Source: Macrolepiota albuminosa (Eukaryota; Basidiomycota; Agaricomycetes; Agaricales; Agaricaceae). Taken from it: a DNA stretch of 64,000 bases. The stretch is from positions 1,736,001 to 1,800,000 of the forward strand of contig JAMWFC010000077.1 of NCBI GenBank assembly GCA_027475525.1, read 5' to 3'. The position numbers were made by a program, and so were the translations under genes. The notes beneath the pieces are model-generated. The model saw only the letters and a list, made by a program, of their open reading frames with translations. It searched no databases and was not told where the DNA came from. Positions within the stretch are counted from its first letter, which is position 1; each line of letters begins with the position of its first letter. Shown here one piece after another: positions 23,661-37,063 of the stretch.

Positions 23661-24720
23661 TCCTGTTTTATTGGATGACGGACCAGCTGGACTGTAAATC
23701 TATGTGAGTGTTTGGAAAGTGCATCAGAAGACAAGTTTTGTCATCTCTTCGAAATAGCTGTAACATTATATCTTCATTGTTGATCTTATTACGGGCCCCG
23801 TACTAGTTGGAGGTGACCTTCTAACGCATCCATATGAACACAATTCCACAATTAACACCTTCAGTGCAGGATGGTCATTTGGCGGTGTGGTCGCATATGA
23901 AGTTAAACTTCCCGTGTAGAATAACCGATTGATTTATAGACCAAATCTGAATGGACATATCCCTATATCCGACTCTGTAGTCGACGCAGTACTCAATGCG
24001 GACGGTCAAAGCACCACTTCTGACGTTTGAAGGCTAGTGAGGGCACAGTTCTCAATGAATTCATAATTGCTTGACAATTACAAGCCTGGTTCATTTTTGT
24101 TCAATTCCCCGCGTTTAATCATGCTCCGCTCGATAGAATAGTTAATCCACTTCATGGTTAAGTCCCTTCTTATTGTACCCGGCCCGAGACAGCTAATATC
24201 GGGTGGCAGGAGGAACTGTGTGAATATCCTTGACATGTCCGGCTATCACTTTGAACCTTTCCACCTCAATAACGTATATACTTGGATTTACTGCTATGAG
24301 CCACTAGATCTGAAGAAAGCATGCACTCGTCTAGAGCATGATGATTGGAAATTCCTCCAGGATATCCAGGATAGTAAGAGCCAACTTTGCTAATATTTCT
24401 ATTTTCATTTTACTTTGTCATGTTACTATATGAGGCACAACTGTCATTTTTGTTTTTGAAGAACTCATACTCCTAATCTTCACATGTTGAAAAAAGTTAG
24501 AGAAGATAATGTACACTAACTAAACCTTCCACTAAGTAATAGATAGAATACGAGGTCCTAGTCGATCCATGTGGGCTCAACTTTCAAGTTCGCCTTGGGG
24601 GTATACCTTTTTTTGTGACCTGGTGCAGGCTGGGCCTGCATACGAATCTGTACGGTACGATGTACTTTCACACCGTTAGTGTGTTGCTTGGGTATGATCC
24701 GAGGGGTAGCCATATTCGAT
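23661..24720. other. Intergenic, nothing recognised
   Basis: Convergent 3' ends flank this stretch. A 79-codon open frame at 24154-24393 has no motif that I know. Confidence 0.35.
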
Positions 24721-26659
24721 CTAGATCAGGCAGTCAGTTGCCAATAGACCGAAGTTACGGAGAGCACCATACTTGAAAGTGCTGACCCATTTATTATTCC
24801 CCTTTTGATATCGCAAGTGGAGCGGGAGGATCTCAAGAACCCACCAGCTTCGCTTCAGCTGTAGCTGATCATATATCGGCGATAGCGCATCTTTCAGGTC
24901 CTCGAGCTCTTCGTCAATCACCAAGTGGTCATTCGTGGTGATAGTTACAGTGGGTGTAGCGTTAGCCTTGCGCTTCCAGCGAGCGAGGACACGCTTGATC
25001 ACTCCGTCATGCGTGGCCTTTTCAATGAACGCTGTAGAAATGTCGAGACGTGGTGCTGGTCGAGGAAGGACAACGGGATATAATGTAGCAGGGTCCAGGC
25101 CAATGGTGCGGAGCGCATCAGTGTTGAACAAAATACCAGTGTCTGCCTTGAAGCATTCGCGTACCATCCAGCGAAGGGATATGCGTGCCAAAGAATGAGG
25201 CGTCTTATTTGTAACGGATCCTCCACCGACATCTAGCGGAATGAGTGAATACCAGTTATCATTGCAAGAATGATGGAGGGAACACACCGCAATGACATCC
25301 CTGATACGAATGGAAAAAAAATTAGCCATATGCCTTTTCTATATTGAGATTAAGGCCTACTGCAAACCAGACCTCTTGTATATCTGTTTTTTGACTTTCC
25401 TCGCTGACAGAATACATTCTTTCATAATGATCGAGCCTTCGATCTGTATCTGATACGTTCCATTCATTTCTGAGATCATTGTCATGTTGTCGACTGGGGG
25501 ACTCGTGTTTCTCATCGAGGTCTGGCGTCGGTATGCGGACGGTGCGCACACCATAGGCCTGCTCAGCACCTGTCGGACGATTCCAAAGGTTAGCTTTGAA
25601 CTTTGCACGACGTTCATCTAAGGCAATAGCATGACGGAAGGTCTTGACCATGCTATTAGACATTGTAAAGGGAAGTCGCTTGGGGATGAGGCCGACGGAG
25701 TCGACGGTATCCCTCCAAAACTCTATAAGATGTGACGATTGGTGAAAGTTCATACCACATACCAAACACCAAGGAATTCAATCGGCACTGAGGATGCGAA
25801 TGCGAGCTTGAAAGCGTTTGATTGTTCCCAGCCGACATCGTCTGTTCTTGTGTACATTTTGTATGCGAATGGCACTTGCTGATGATTGTCAGCAGGGAGC
25901 AAGCCGACCTTGTGGATCATTCCTGCAAGGCTGTTGATAGTCAAGCAACCATTTACAGCTTGTCGCATGTTACTAACCTCCGAGCTGTGTATGCGCCACG
26001 TGAAAAACCTGATGAATAGACATAGCATCAAGACATGTTGCGCTTGTAATCATCATGGCTGCGAATGGACAAACCGAAAATACATATTCTATCTCCTTCG
26101 CGATCTGGGGAAATATTGCCACATAGAACAATGTACTTGGAGAGTCATGCTTACAGTTTTGCATGAGGAATTCATAACCGCCTGGGAAATGTTGGTCAGG
26201 TGTCATACGCAGGGTAAAACGCTTCGCGTACTCATCACATGGTCCTTAAGGTTCCATGCAAACATTGCATCAAGAATCTAGTAAATGCAAACTTGGACCA
26301 TTGAATAAAATGCGAACGATATTGTACAGACTTTGGAAAACTTGACAAACAAGGGAGTTGCGACTTTTGGGGATACATAGGTACCGATACCAGCCTAAGT
26401 ATTGCGAATTAGTTATCACTCCTTGACCGCTATGCAAGACGAAGAAAGATCATCGCACTTGATAGTAAACCATCTGCTTATATCGATCATTTTTCTTCAA
26501 CAGCGAGACAAGCTGGACGATATTTGAGTTGTCCGCGTCAAACTGGTCTCCGGTGCCGTCGAAGCACAGGACAAGAGTACGGTGATCGTGATTGGGAGGT
26601 ATCACTGGAGGTAACTTGTTTGTATTCCTCAAAACCTTCTCTGGTGGTACACCGGCCAT
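24721..26659 (-). CDS. DUF2235 alpha/beta-hydrolase (Tle1-like) protein
   Basis: Start MAGVPPEKVLRNTNKLPP (26659). The first strand and DGTG motif are in RTLVLCFDGTGDQFDADNSN. Further exons are AGIGTYVSPKV, ILDAMFAWNLKDHVM, GGYEFLMQN and GDRICIFG. The nucleophile elbow forms across introns as GFSRGAYTARS then LAGMIHKVGLL, with GFSRG as the GxSxG. WDTVDSVGLIPKRLPFT and VWFA-GCHC-DVGGGSV follow; the conserved aspartate and histidine region is thus intact. The C-terminal part reads HSLARISLRWMVRECFKADT and ends with stop 24721-24723. DUF2235 shares its fold with bacterial Tle1 phospholipases; in fungi these are large cytosolic or peripheral proteins of mostly unknown substrate. Every junction checked is GT-AG and in frame. 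Confidence 0.88.
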
Positions 26660-29600
26660 AAGTGCCTACGCTTGTACGTGTGTATGGGTGAGAGTTTAAA
26701 CACGACAGGGAGCCGGCTTATATATTAGTAGTTGTCCGAATAAGCTTTCAATCGAAGCATGCAAGCCAGACAAGCACCAAGCGACTAAATGCATCAATCA
26801 AAGAGGAACAATGATACATGTCAATAAAAATTCATCGGAAGCAAACAAGACCGGCGAATATGGATGAAGAAGGCGAATGAGCTCATAGATCTGTATTGAA
26901 TGCCTCTCGGTGGTTTTGCTCCTCCGGATTACCTGAATTGATTTATTGCAGTAGTAGCTGTGCAAAGCGCATTCGAAGCTGTTGCGTGTAGCAGAGACAC
27001 TGAGGGGTTCGGAGACGATGATGATCTTCGTTTACGGTACCGGAAAGCCTTGCTAAGGCCATTGAAGAGGCAGGGGGTGGAGTGCATATGTAGTCTACTC
27101 CTGGTGTATGTATGGTATACACGTAGGGTGTTGAGTCTACGTTAATGTGTATTGTATATTTTTTGTCAATAATATGTGCATGGTAATGATGAAGGGACTG
27201 CGAAGATGGATCCGTGCCCTTCGCTACATCCTTTTGAGATGTATATATATCTGATCCAAATTCCTGCTTGTGGCGATCTCGGACACCTTTTGTGTATGTC
27301 GTCTTGCCCTCCAGTGGTGGTGTTCTGTCTTTCTTCAGCTCCCTGTCTCTTCTCTATTCACTGCTCTGCATCATATCTCCCTCTGGTCGTGTCCATTTGG
27401 GTCCCAGACTCCCTCGCTGTCCGACTTAACTACCCCTTCTAAAGGTCCGGATCATTGACATGACTATATTTACTGGACCCAGTCAGGTTGTATTCAAGAA
27501 GCCTTCTGGGGTCTCCTTTTCATCAGCTCCTCGAGGCGAAGCATTTTGAGTGACATGTGGCTCGATCTCATTCCGCAAAGTTATGATTCACTCACTACCT
27601 GCAGGCATGAACTACTCACAAGGCGGGTTCAGGTCATTGAGCGTCGCTAGCCTCACGACTTGGTGAAGAGGTCCTAAACACACATATATATGCTGGTTAG
27701 AAGCAAGCCTTGATCTGACCCCCAATCTTACGATATATGTCAACAGACTTGTTAAATATTGAATGCCTGAAGGAGAACCAATCAACTTGACTTACATAGT
27801 AATAGACACTACGAAAATTTCCAATCGTCAGGAGTTATACAGCACACGCCTCAATACTATAACCTAGACACATTCTAGAAGCCAAAATGGCACCCCGAGA
27901 TCCGAGTTGTGTTTTGAAAGACAAACGAAGAACAAGCACATGGCGCTAGTATTTACTCCTGTCTCGTCACAGGTCGTTACAAGAGCATCTACTTGATGAC
28001 AACATCCTGTCGTGAGGTTAACAACTGGTATCCGCAAGCAAGGTGGAGAGTACTATATCTGATATTGCAGATGCACTAAACAGTTCACGTCCTGGAAGGG
28101 TAGCGTCCATGCTTCAGTCTCGAGAGACTATTTACAAACGAACGGTCCATGGTAGGGTAGGTATTGACGACCTTGAGCATGACCTCTAGTACCTGAGGAC
28201 GGAAATTCAATCGTAATAAGCAATTGTAAAAGAGATACAAGCTGAAATCAAACACCTCATTGTTTTACACGTCACGTAATCGAGCCCTCTTGAACTGATA
28301 TTAACTCAAATTCAATGAACAGCGATACGAAGGTGCTGGTGGGGGGAGTTGCACCTACTGACTTGTACTCACGCAACTATAACCACATGACTCAGTGACT
28401 AAGAGACGTATCATAGAATCTACAGAGAATCAGCTCCACCCTTGTGCTTGAAAGACCAGAATTCACATATGTGTCGCATACTGGAAAGAGGACCTGCAGA
28501 ACTGCAGCTTCGAGTTCGATTTGAAGAGTACAAGAAATTTGATCATTCACTGCCTAGGCGCACGATTTACATAGATCGCTCATGATTAAGTTGTGCACCA
28601 CAAAGGCCTGGTAAATATCTTCAGAGTGTTAGTGACATGTCTAATAGCGGACCTTAGTTATCAATAATCCCTTTGCTATGATCAGATCGCAGTATATGGC
28701 ATCGCCCGGCCCATTGTGCTATATCGCAGTCAACCAGCAGTAAATGAATGAACGCCTTGTGAGACTCTAAGAAATGGTTCATTTAATTAGAAATAATTGA
28801 TACGGGACAAGACCTGTGAAAAGTACATGGTCAGTATCCAAAATACTAAATAGAGAGTCTCATTTCAAAAAGATGTAGAGAATCTTACATTTATATAGAG
28901 GATAGAAGATTGATATTGCTGGGAGATACACTCTTAAATATGTAGGCTGGAGCAAGTAGATGGCAGTTGAACCTCATCCTGTCAGGCGCTGAAAAAATTT
29001 TGTGACTGGTGACATCTGTGATCGTGACATCTGAGTCCCTGTCTATGCGTCTGACTTCCCCGACTTCTTTTTACTTCCTACCGTTTCTCTTGGCGTCTTT
29101 CCGACGGTTCATATTCTGGATTGCAGCCTTCAGCTTCAACGTTACTCACTTTGTGATGAGTAGTTGGTCATACCTCGTCGTTGACTATACACAGACACTA
29201 ATATAATCTTCCTTTTGGGGCTTGAGCTGCATGCAGATTGGCGGCATTTCTAAAAGAGTGGAGCTCCTCCTAGTTTAAGGGTGCTGCAACTCGGTCCAGC
29301 CTTTCGTCATGTTCATCTGGCGTGGAAGGCAAAAACATACTGCCCCATGTGGGCCTGGATCCTGACTCATCGCTATACAGTCACTTACTTCCAGATAACA
29401 TCGATGGCGAAGTAACGCTTTATCTATTTGCATTGGAATCTGGAATAAAGCCTCTGATGTCTTATCTCATCAACCTCCTGCCGCAAAATACCATTGAGAG
29501 CCTCATTTCACACTGCTTTTCAGGAGAATCAAGCATGCACTAAATTCTAATGGCTGATTCGTGCTTTCCTACTTGCAACTCTAAGGTACAGACAAATGAG

Positions 29601-32240
29601 AATGCCTTGTTTCGTGCATCATTTGCGCCTTATCTTCTTATATGTCCTGCGTTTACTATCGATGTTTATCTTCATTTTCCCGCTAATACTGAACTGTGAC
29701 CAGCCATGCTCTGGAAATGTGATGCTGCCTTACCCTATGGTCCCAAAGTCATGCAACATCTCATGCCTGCATGTCGTCAACATCATCATGCCTGATGAAA
29801 TTCATGCCATAAGTGGTACGGGTATTACTGTTTGCCTGTGATGGTATAGAAAAAACTCGTAAGCGGTACCATGCAACGGAAATAACACTCACAATTTCGT
29901 CCTTCTTCAGGTTGTCCGAGACGTTTCTTCTGTTCCCATTCTCGTTCTTCGAGTAAGAAATTGTGCGGCAGATATGATGAAAGATGCGGGTGCTTGCCAC
30001 AGCCGCAGGAAGGAAGTGACGAAGGATATACATTAACATAGCTTGCGTAACACTAGGTTGCGCCTGCGGTGTATCGAAGAAGGTGCGATACCCAGCCACA
30101 TCCCTTAAATGTGTTTTTTTGAGTTACAGAAATAGCGACGGACTCAGCCGTCGTAAGGTGGACCCTGTGTCCAATTTGGGCGATGATTTTCAATTACGCG
30201 TTATTAAAAAATGAAAAAAAAAACCATAAAAGTCTACAAAATCGCCGAAGAGATGTACTATTTGATCAGACTTGACATAGAAACGAGAAGACATTCCGGC
30301 TGAAGTAATGAAGCATGCGCCCAATGATCGGCGAAGTGTCTTTTGAGTATTGCGTGAATGCTGACCTTACACAGACCCAGACAGAGATGGAAGATCAGCG
30401 GCAAGAATGCCTACTTCAAACATGACCATTATTATCTGCGAACGAGAATGCAAGCTATGAGGTATTTGTAAAAAAAGGCTCAGAGCCAACTTCGCGGGAA
30501 CGTGCTGACACCATACTCTCCCTTGCAGTCAAATTATAAATTCGCAGAATCTCTGCATAAAAAGTAGGGATCCTGACTTGGTGGAACTGGAGTCGGATAG
30601 AAACTTTGTCAACATATGAAAATTTAGAGAGAAGATCGACATCGAGCACACCAAAAGTATACCTGAAAAAGATTATATTATATTCACCGATAGCCGCCGA
30701 TCGATGGAAAACCTTAACAACGCGTCTTTGCTCCAGAAGAAAGTCTATCAGTGACATGGGGAAGAAATAAAACTCCATAATCAATGTACGTAATCTTATT
30801 CACGCAGCAGATTATGTATAAACCGATGTATAGATGATTGACTGGACCCCAAAAGAAAGAAATAAAAGGTATAAACTTGCATGTCGTCTACAATCGCTTG
30901 AGTTCCACATTTCGCATTCGCATCCTAACCATGACCTACTTTGAACACTACCCTCCACCGACATTCTAAGCTTGGAGCTTTAATACGGGGTAACAGCCGC
31001 ACTTGTTGTACGACTACAAATCCTTGACATTCGCAAAGTCCCACTTCCCTATCTTGAACTACAAACTCACAGGAAGATATCATCAGGGACAAGAGATATC
31101 CAAATAGTAGTCCGAGGTCAAGATCAAAGGCGAGATTGAACCTTAAGATCAGGGCTCGTGGGTTCGCTGGCGCTGGTCTCGGCTCTCCGTGCTTCTGGAT
31201 CTCGCAGTTGGACAGGGAGTAGGCGGGTGAGAGCCCGAGTCGGTTCATAAAATATGCGGAGGAAGACATGTTCAAGATCGAAAGGGGCTGGTGGGACTAG
31301 AGCGGTGCATCTTTCACCTCCTTTCTTCAGATTTCTGAATAAGCCAGAGGCGTGTGTCGTCATCCTTACCTTGTTACGTATAATGCCGTCGACTCCGCCT
31401 CACAGAACTCCATTTTCTCTAAGGTCGTTTGTCAATTCCCACTCCATCTTCCCCTCTCAGCTGCAGTTGGTCCGCCGGCCAGGCGTCTTTGATCGTGATG
31501 GCGAAAAAAAATGTAAGGGTTGAAATAAGTTTAATCTTTTGATTACACGCTATACGGAGCAAGAAGCCGAAGGAAGCATGAGGCCGGTTGTAAATCGAGT
31601 CAGTAGACAAAATAGCGGAGTGAGTGTAAAACATCAGATTTGGGCTTTCTGGTGCTATGTTAAGGGCATCACTCCATTCCCCCCAGCAATTTTCTCCTCC
31701 GGCAACTTGCACGGGCCAGAGCTCTCACATTAAAAAAATGCCTTCCTCGTTTTTTCTTGTCGTCACAGCGTTCGCCAATTCTCACTCCCATTTCCTCACC
31801 TTGAACGCTCGTCAATCCGCACTCACTGAATTGGGCAGATAGTCCTCATAAGGGGAGAAGAGATGTTTCGATCTTGAAAATGATGTCAAAAAGAAACGAG
31901 AGACAAGTTGTATGCCAAGAGAAAGAGCGAAGTAGTGGGCCATCAGGGCTGGTATTGAGCGTTGAGTTGAAAATGGGCTCATAGACTCACGGGCACTAGT
32001 CAATTTCAAGGTTTGAGTCTCGAGTCAGGCGCCAGAAGTAGGAAAGAGGCGGGAACCCAAGGGTAATCGAATGGGTCGAGAGTGAGACCAATTCCCAGTC
32101 AAGGTCAAGGTTGGTCGTAGCTCGAAGCTTGGACTTGAACTTTGGTGACTTGTGATCAATGAATATTATCGTGTTGCAGCTAGTGATACGCAGAGTTAAC
32201 AGGCTTATGTCCGTAGAGACTCAGGCTCAACAATCAAACT
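26660..32240. other. Gene-poor stretch, no gene recognised
   Basis: 5.6 kb without any recognisable family on either strand. Open frames at 29322-29543 (+, MEGKNILPHVGLDPDSSLY...), 29761-30099 (-) and 30455-30784 (-) are uninterrupted but short and unsupported. There are no clear repeats, RNA genes or transposon ends. It may hold decayed genes that I cannot identify. Confidence 0.35.
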
Positions 32241-32241
32241 G

Positions 32242-32339
32242 GCGTTTCGTATTCAGTAGATGATTTTATTAGTGGAGATGATTACTAATATACACATACC
32301 TAGCGTTTCGTATTCGGTAGATGGAAGAATACGAAACGC
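32242..32339. mobile_element. 98-bp MITE-like element
   Basis: The terminal inverted repeats are GCGTTTCGTATTC at the left and GAATACGAAACGC at the right, 13 bp and perfect. A further copy of the left arm with GTAGATG lies internally at 32303-32322, so the right end can also form a 14-bp hairpin (32302-32315 with 32327-32340). No coding. Size and structure fit a miniature non-autonomous DNA element; a target duplication is not evident. Confidence 0.5.
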
Positions 32340-32340
32340 T

Positions 32341-33044
32341 CGTGGTTGGAAAATGAACTAAAGTCACGTGAGTAGACGTGACATAATCAGTTATGTACGT
32401 TGTGTGGTGGTCCTGGTACTTATAGCCTCAACATATCGTAGGTTCACGCCTGAACAGAATGCTTAGCCACACATGGCGGAAACAAGACCTCGGGATATCA
32501 GATAAAAATTCCATCTCATTGCGGTAGGAAAACAGCGTGACCGATGTAGGACTAGATACCGACGACATTAATGGAGTAATCAATCTAAGTGAGCGATGAA
32601 ACGACGAACGTTGAGGAATTGGGCTTATCGATATAAAATGGTTGACCAGGAGTCAGAGATTGATACGTGGTCGCTCAACTAGCAGACTTAAAGATGAATG
32701 GGAAGACTGGAGTTCAGAGACCGACAGACTTCTGCCGGTTCCATGAATGCCTAGATCCTTCAAGTGTGAGCTCTCGTTTGATCCAGTATAGGAATGAATG
32801 GGCGTCCTTGAAGGTCAAATTCAAAGGCAGCATATATGCAGAAAGCGGCACAGGTTAGGTGGCCGTTTCAGATCTCTGTTGATGTAGATACGCGGCAATT
32901 TGCTTAGAAAAGCACCTAGAGACAGTAATATGTTGAATGGCGATGATAAAAATTAGAAAATCAACTGAACTTACCTCTTTGATAACCATCTCTAGTAAGT
33001 GATTCCTGGAATTTCATGTAAAATTCCCATGCAAATTTTGCTAG
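32341..33044. other. Intergenic, nothing recognised
   Basis: Low coding potential and no repeats up to the start of the satellite block. Confidence 0.35.
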
Positions 33045-34260
33045 ATCTTTCTCCCTAATTTCCGGGCTCAATTCTAAACAGATGTCTTAGCTACCTCAGC
33101 AAACCATGTTTCTACACATGTCTACTTGAAGTTGCAAACCTTCAATAAGTCATGTGACCACTAGTCACTTTTGAAATCCACTATCTATTTTTAGCTTCCT
33201 CCCTAATTCCTGAGCTCAAACCTCACCAGATTTCTTTGGTACCTCAGTAAAATATGTTCTATATGCTCTATTCCTGAGGTTGCAAGTACCAACTAAGTCA
33301 TGTGACCTGCTCTTTCTTTATAAATCTACTATTAAAATAAACTGATATGTAAGCTTTCTCCCTAATTCCTGGACTCAATTCTAAACAGATTTCTTAGCTG
33401 TCTCAGCAAACCATGTTCTCAAACATGTCTACATAAAGTTGCAAACCTTCAATAAGTCATGTGACCACTAGTCACTTCTTAAATCCACTATCCATTTTTA
33501 GCTTCCTCCCTAATTCCTGAGCTCAAACCTCAGCAGATTTCTTGGGTATCTGAGTAACATATGTTTTCTAAGCCCTATTCTTGAGGTTGCAAATGCTCAC
33601 TAGGTCATGTGACCTGCCCTTTCTTTATAAATTCACTATTGATAGTATGTGATCAATAGCACTTCATGTAAAGTGCCGCCGTCATGTGACCTGCCCTTTC
33701 TTTATAAATTCACTATTGATAGTATGTGATCAATAGCACTTCATGTAAAGTGCCGCCCAGTCTTTCTCCCTAAGTATTGGCCTCAAATCCAAGCAAAATC
33801 CTTAGCTGTCTCAACAAAGTATGTTCCTACACCTCTTGTCTTGAAGTTGCAGACCTTCACTAAGTCATGTGACCTCTCCTTGCTTCTTAAATCCACTAAT
33901 CACCAGATAGGTTTGAATGAGACTCTTTTGCCTTGTATTTTCCTTCATGCCACATATTATCCTGAAATTGGTTATTGCAACCTCCAGTACTATTCAATAG
34001 CTACCCAAAAATACCAGCATCATGTTATTTGGCTCAGTGGTTGCTGAGAAAATTAGGGAGAAGTGTGAAAATTTAAGTTTACCATAGCGGTCAAACTACA
34101 CAGATTTCCTCCCTAATTTGTGAGCCAGGAACTGCTTGAATCCATTCACTTTGGCAGGTGACTAGGGGTTATTTTAGCCCCCCTTCAAGTTGCAAACCTC
34201 CAATAGGTCACATGACTCCTCCTTCTCCTTATTTCTGAGTCATGTCATACATAAGCTTAT
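33045..34260. repeat. Tandem satellite of ~150 bp in ~300 bp higher-order pairs
   Basis: Units contain CTCCCTAATTYCTGRGCTCAA, then ATTTCTTRGNTACCTCAG, then a TTGCAAACCTTCAATAAG-like stretch and GTCATGTGACC. GTCATGTGACC occurs near 33155, 33297, 33459, 33604 and 33863, a step of 142-162 bp. Alternate units are more alike (ACTAGTCAC versus TGCYCTTTCTTTATAAAT after the motif), giving an ABAB order. Similarity in order and words suggests a distant relation to the 350-bp satellite at 37.7 and 53.5 kb. Confidence 0.75.
33604..33757. repeat. Exact 77-bp tandem duplication
   Basis: Copies 33604-33680 and 33681-33757, identical, inside the satellite block but breaking its ~150 bp rhythm. Confidence 0.95.
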
Positions 34261-34427
34261 ATTTCATTATATGCATTATAGCCTAGCACAACATACATAT
34301 ATGCTGAGTCTGAAGGTTGAAACTAATGATCCTTAACTATACCTCCCTATTGGTACCCATATTATGTAAGCAGGCCTAGTATATCTTCTTCAAATTTGGG
34401 ATCAATAAAAATTGTGTCATTTTAGTA

Positions 34428-34581
34428 TAAGCACTTTCCTCCCTAATTTGTGAAGCAAATTTAGACTGTAGAGCTTGGTTGTAACAGCAAACTATAGTTA
34501 TAATTAAGCACTTTCCTCCCTAATTTGTGAAGCAAATTTAGACTGTAGAGCTTGGTTGTAACAGCAAACTATAGTTATAAT
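34428..34581. repeat. Exact 77-bp tandem duplication
   Basis: Copies 34428-34504 and 34505-34581, beginning TAAGCACTTTCCTCCC. Confidence 0.95.
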
Positions 34582-34603
34582 AAGGTGAGATTTAAGTTGC
34601 AAC

Positions 34604-34757
34604 TTAGCTTTAGACTCTCTGATCTCTCCTTCACATTTTAGCCCATACACTATATTTGGAATGATATATAAATATACATATTAGCTTTAGACTCTCTGAT
34701 CTCTCCTTCACATTTTAGCCCATACACTATATTTGGAATGATATATAAATATACATA
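34604..34757. repeat. Exact 77-bp tandem duplication
   Basis: Copies 34604-34680 and 34681-34757, beginning TTAGCTTTAGACTCTC. Confidence 0.95.
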
Positions 34758-36053
34758 TGGTAATTGCAAGCTAATTACTTGCAGACTAGCTGTATTTTTA
34801 GTATATATGGACTCATCTATAATGGGGCTTCCAGAAGATACCTATCTCATGGCAGTATGTCTTCTAGTTTCCTTAGAATTGAGCCAACAAAATGTTGTCT
34901 GCATGAATGCACACAGCCACACACCTAATTTGGAACTAGCATGTGGCGCCCCATTCCGACCACCAGAACATGCAAGTCAGTCAATATTTATTATTTTGGA
35001 CCAATAAATTTGTTATACAACTGTCATCTTTTCTTGTGAGATATTTCCATTGAATTTTAGCCAGTATTTATTTAACAGCTGTATTTTTATCAGATATCTT
35101 GCAGATATCTATTGATATGAGAGAGGGCGGCACCCACTTTGTGAGTGCCGCTTGTGCTGCCTTCCGTGACATGTTTTCTTGTAATGTTTTCTCTAATCTT
35201 CCACCGACCTATCTGACTACTTATATTCATATGGACATCAGTAAGATAATATTCACTTATTAGTAATTTACACCTGAGCAAACATCAACAACTGATTTGA
35301 CGCCTTTGACTTTACCCATGCCTCAGCTCGACACTGTAACCTCGTTTCTCAGGTGGCTTCCTCCTCCCTTCGAGACGTCTTTTGAGAAGCTCATGGCTCT
35401 CGCCCCTGTGTCCAGATTGTATAGTGATTTACAGCCGTCAATTCAAGTCCTGGGACAGGAACAGACAAGTCCTGCATCACAGCCACCAATACAGTCCCAG
35501 TCAATCCCCCAGCTTCCCACTACTCACTCAGCCTCAGCCTTGCACTCCTGTCTCCACCTAGTGAGCCTTCTTGGTACTGGTACATTACATGATATCCAGC
35601 GTAATTAGATGTCTCAATGCCAAGTGGGCTTGACTTGTGCGCTCGTTAGTGGTTTAGGTACGTTTATTGTTCTCATCATGAGTCGTTCTTTAAAACTACT
35701 TGTTGTCCAGCACCTTCATTGTTTCTAGTGCGACGATTGCGTGGGAGCTCATAGGCAACACGTTCATAGTCAAGACAAGCCTTAGAAGCCAGGGGAGAAG
35801 TATTCAAGCTGTGGAAGTCAGGATATTTCCTTGGATGGTGTGTAAAAAACTGATCAAAAGATGACATTACAAGCAAAAGTATTTGACATCAACTTTCACT
35901 TCGATAAGCGTTTGTAGAATTTTTCACCTGCGTACTCTCGGTTGCAGTGCCAGACAAAAGTTGGCATTGGTTGGAATGCAAAGTCACATGTGCATTTCCT
36001 TATCAAGGTGCTAGTTTGAGCATTATTCTCCGACTTGCACCATCTTGGATTCC
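34758..36053. other. AT-rich stretch with an unsupported open frame
   Basis: Holds the hairpin at 35127-35151. A 97-codon open frame begins at an ATG near 35318 (MPQLDTVTSFLRWLPPPFET...) and is proline/glutamine-rich. It has a plausible start but no recognisable domain, and continuation by splicing is unclear. Confidence 0.3.
35127..35151. repeat. GGCAC...GTGCC hairpin, possible element terminus
   Basis: GCGGCAC-C-CAC-TTT-GTG-A-GTGCCGC forms a 10-bp stem with one mismatch. It resembles the GGCACTC...GAGTGCC hairpins at 55234 and 59760-60002. Like the 55234 copy, it sits a few hundred bp beyond a satellite block. Confidence 0.55.
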
Positions 36054-36540
36054 ATGTCGCCTTCAGAGTACTCTTTTCGTCTCCAGAAAGGTGTGATTCA
36101 CTGTCCTCTTAACGTCCACCACTAGATCTACCTTAATCGCAGGCATTGTTGGTGGCTTTGCACCCCCCACTCCTGACTATATCCACACTGTCACCAAGGC
36201 CTCCAATAACATCAATCTCCTGGTCGCCTCCTCATTCTACCAGGACGGCACACTCTAAGTTTAAGATGCTGCACCCAAATCACTTTCCGCCACAGACTAC
36301 GACGCACTTGTTGATGAACTGCATTCGATACTGAAGAAGCTTCCGATGGAGTCCCTGCCCAGCAGCAAAGACATTTATGGGTTCAACACGAGCATTGCAT
36401 GGGGCAGTGAGGATCTGGAATGGTGCAATGGCAGGCTGCAGGAATGTGGAGGCAGGACGAGTGAGGTACAGGCGACGGACGATCAGAAGGCACAGTTTAA
36501 GCAGGCGATCGATATTGTCAATGAGCTGGCATTGAAATAG
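36054..36540 (+). pseudogene. Small hypothetical gene with two in-frame stops
   Basis: Exon 1 (36054-36090) encodes MSPSEYSFRLQK. A GTGTGA...CGCAG intron (36091-36142) leads to GIVGGFAPPTPDYIHTVTK and ASNNINLLVASSFYQDGT. In the same frame follow TAA, GTT and TAA, after which the protein resumes DAAPKSLSATDYDALVDEL, SSKDIYGFNTSIAWGSEDLE and ends QAIDIVNELALK-stop (36540). Both stops could be single C-to-T changes of CAA. The rest is open and well composed, so it is a recently disabled gene or one with two sequencing errors. Family not recognised. Confidence 0.55.
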
Positions 36541-37063
36541 GCCGCCCAGGGCCAGTGGAGTTTGTGATGTTGTCTGGCTGTACATTACATTCAAGATGTA
36601 ATTCCAGAATAAAGTTCAATTATCGGTTTTATTCACAATCGCCCTTTTCTCCGAGATCATATTCTGATTGAGCGCTCATGATTGTTTTGCTTGACATGAT
36701 AGCTCAGATGTTTGGATGTTGATCAGATTATCACATGGCAATATTAAAGTTTGCTTGAGGCCAGGGTGCACAATTGGAAAGAGGCATCTCTTTTCTACTT
36801 TAACCTTTTCACAAAAAGTACAGTCCATCTCTAGATTCATCACGCATTAGCGACAACTGTCAATTCAAGTTTCACCATTCTTCTCTTTGCCTCCTAGCCT
36901 GAACAGTTCCGTGATCCTGATGATACTGTTTGCGTACGTGGAGTTGCGAGCTTGCTGAGTGGTTGACACTATGCCTTACAATGTTCGTATATTAGACTAT
37001 AGTCAATGACCCCAGTCACGATACATGAGGTACCAAGTTTTATCTGAAAAGGAATCTATGGAG

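Noticed and set aside
29322..30784. Three uninterrupted open frames in the 27-32 kb gap
   Set aside because: Length is within chance expectation for the composition and no motif, splice partner or codon pattern supports them.
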